In this document: piece after piece, positions 60,657-61,309 of the stretch | Position numbering within the stretch: position 1 is the first letter of the stretch | Layout of the letters: the number at the start of each line of letters is the position of its first letter | Assembly (NCBI GenBank): GCA_964532995.1 | Contig: CAZHJN010000004.1 | Span: 1-61,309, forward strand | Origin: DTJG01 sp964532995 | Lineage (GTDB): Bacteria; Ratteibacteria; UBA8468; B48-G9; DTJG01 | Direction: 5' to 3' | DNA length: 61,309 nucleotides | The notes under the pieces: model-generated | Told to the model about the DNA's origin: nothing | The model's input: only the letters and a program-made list of their open reading frames with translations | The model's database searches: none | Made by a program: the position numbers and the translations under genes

Positions 60657-61309
60657 ATGAAAAGATGCAGAATTATCTACAACCAGGATTGCACAAATCT
60701 TTTTTCTATTATAAAAGAACCCATCAAACCCGGACATATTGTTTCCATGATTGATGAGATTGCAGAGGGTGGGGCAGATTTAATACTTATCAATCCCAAC
60801 GCTCAGAAGACCAACTACAGAAGCAAAGTGTGGGAAAATTTCTGGGAATGCAACTATCAGGATATGCCGCACAGCTTCCGTCAGATGAAACATCTTGCAG
60901 AGCAGGGATACGATTATCTGAAACTTACTCTTGATAGATGCAGAGAAAAGGCTGTTGCTTCTGGAATCAGCATCAGAATGAATGATATGCATGGCGCGCT
61001 GGAGCCAGACACCCATATTATGAATAGTTCTTTTTATAAGCAGCATCCTGAATATCGCCTACCCGGTTCAGCAAAAGATGGCTGGGGAAGAATCGGTTTT
61101 AACTATGAATATAAACAGGTCAGGTCGCACTATTTGAGATTGATTGGTGAAATTGTGGAGGATTATAATTTTGATGTGCTTGAACTTGATTTCCTGCGTT
61201 TTCCGAATTATTTTCCGCCAGGCGATTGTGAAAGACACTGTAATATTATGACAGAATTTCTCAAACAGGTAAAAACGATTACAGAGAGAAAGAAGATTGA
61301 TCTTTACAT
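60657..61309 (+). CDS. Glycosidase-like protein, cut by the window end
   Basis: From ATG 60657 the frame is open to the last base, giving at least 217 residues and no stop. No strong ribosome site is visible, but the spacing of 22 bases after the FAD gene supports the same transcript. Visible features are SMIDEIAEGGADLILINPNA near 31, ISIRMNDMHG near 103, and DVLELDFLRFPNYFPPGDC near 180, which recalls the GHL10-like TIM-barrel proteins of planctomycetes and relatives. No signal peptide. The product continues beyond the window, so domain content is incomplete. Confidence 0.75.
   Translation, partial: MKRCRIIYNQDCTNLFSIIKEPIKPGHIVSMIDEIAEGGADLILINPNAQKTNYRSKVWENFWECNYQDMPHSFRQMKHLAEQGYDYLKLTLDRCREKAVASGISIRMNDMHGALEPDTHIMNSSFYKQHPEYRLPGSAKDGWGRIGFNYEYKQVRSHYLRLIGEIVEDYNFDVLELDFLRFPNYFPPGDCERHCNIMTEFLKQVKTITERKKIDLY

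Noticed and set aside
1..61309. tRNA, rRNA, CRISPR arrays, insertion sequences or integrase genes.
   Set aside because: Reading both strands, I saw no T-loop/CCA patterns, no spaced direct repeats, no transposase or integrase motifs. A covariance-model search would be decisive for small RNAs.

Overview
This AT-rich window (roughly 40 % G+C by eye) carries about 50 protein genes, no RNA genes and no recognisable mobile element. The gene content suggests an uncultured, anaerobic, glycan-degrading bacterium of the PVC/Omnitrophota type, Lentisphaerae-like. Pointers are two pseudopilin genes with the GFTLIELLVVIAII leader, a GntR/LacI regulator directly ahead of a pseudopilin and a giant secreted glycosidase, many Gfo/Idh/MocA dehydrogenases, uroporphyrinogen-decarboxylase-like (URO-D) proteins, SGNH hydrolases, GH42-like secreted proteins and a GH172 (DUF2961) protein. 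An AsmA-like protein, pseudopilins and an OlsBA-like acyltransferase pair fit a diderm envelope. The phylum assignment is inference from gene content only.

Layout. 1-5644 (mostly plus): two envelope proteins, an HpcH/HpaI aldolase on minus, then a URO-D / SGNH / GH20 operon. 5646-18863 (minus): a run of ten genes. From its promoter end these are NagA, a nitrilase-family amidase, a papain-like protease with lectin-like and repeat domains, GH172, an iron-sulfur flavoprotein, a sialidase-fold BNR protein, a GH42-like protein, an SGNH hydrolase, a HEAT protein and a pseudopilin. 18957-28167 (plus): an eight-gene operon with a clear promoter that I do not recognise as a described pathway. It holds a DegT/StrS aminotransferase, a Gfo/Idh dehydrogenase, a possible nucleotidyltransferase, a beta-propeller, a GATase-like/NodB-like fusion, a transglutaminase-fold protein, a second Gfo/Idh protein lacking the usual EKP lysine, and an AraC regulator. 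This is the best candidate for an undescribed system.

28172-42992 (mostly minus): another Gfo/Idh enzyme, a secreted protein of unknown function, a Spy/CpxP-like protein, a YbaK-type deacylase, a secreted protein of about a dozen GNDxY repeats, phosphomannomutase, an FGGY kinase, the divergent OlsBA-like pair, a fucose/arabinose-isomerase-fold enzyme, an AsmA-like protein, an acetyl-xylan-esterase-like hydrolase and a stand-alone receiver domain. 43194-47364 (plus): GNAT acetyltransferase, AzgA-type purine permease, a solitary HisF-family protein and a zinc alcohol dehydrogenase. 47410-61309: a second GH42-like secreted protein (minus), then on plus a URO-D-like protein, the GntR/LacI regulator, a pseudopilin gene broken by one in-frame TAG, a 1654-residue GH42-like protein, a carbohydrate-binding-like lipoprotein-sized protein, an FAD oxidoreductase and a glycosidase-like gene cut by the window end.

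How it fits together (inference): secreted GH42-like proteins, GH172, the BNR protein and the protease open complex glycans or glycoproteins. Intracellular GH20, NagA, the isomerase, FGGY kinase, the Gfo/Idh enzymes, HpaI aldolase and the zinc alcohol dehydrogenase process the released sugars. The central operon looks biosynthetic or modifying, possibly of an amino sugar or aminocyclitol. Genes are tightly packed with many ATGA overlaps. There is no gene-free stretch above 300 bases.
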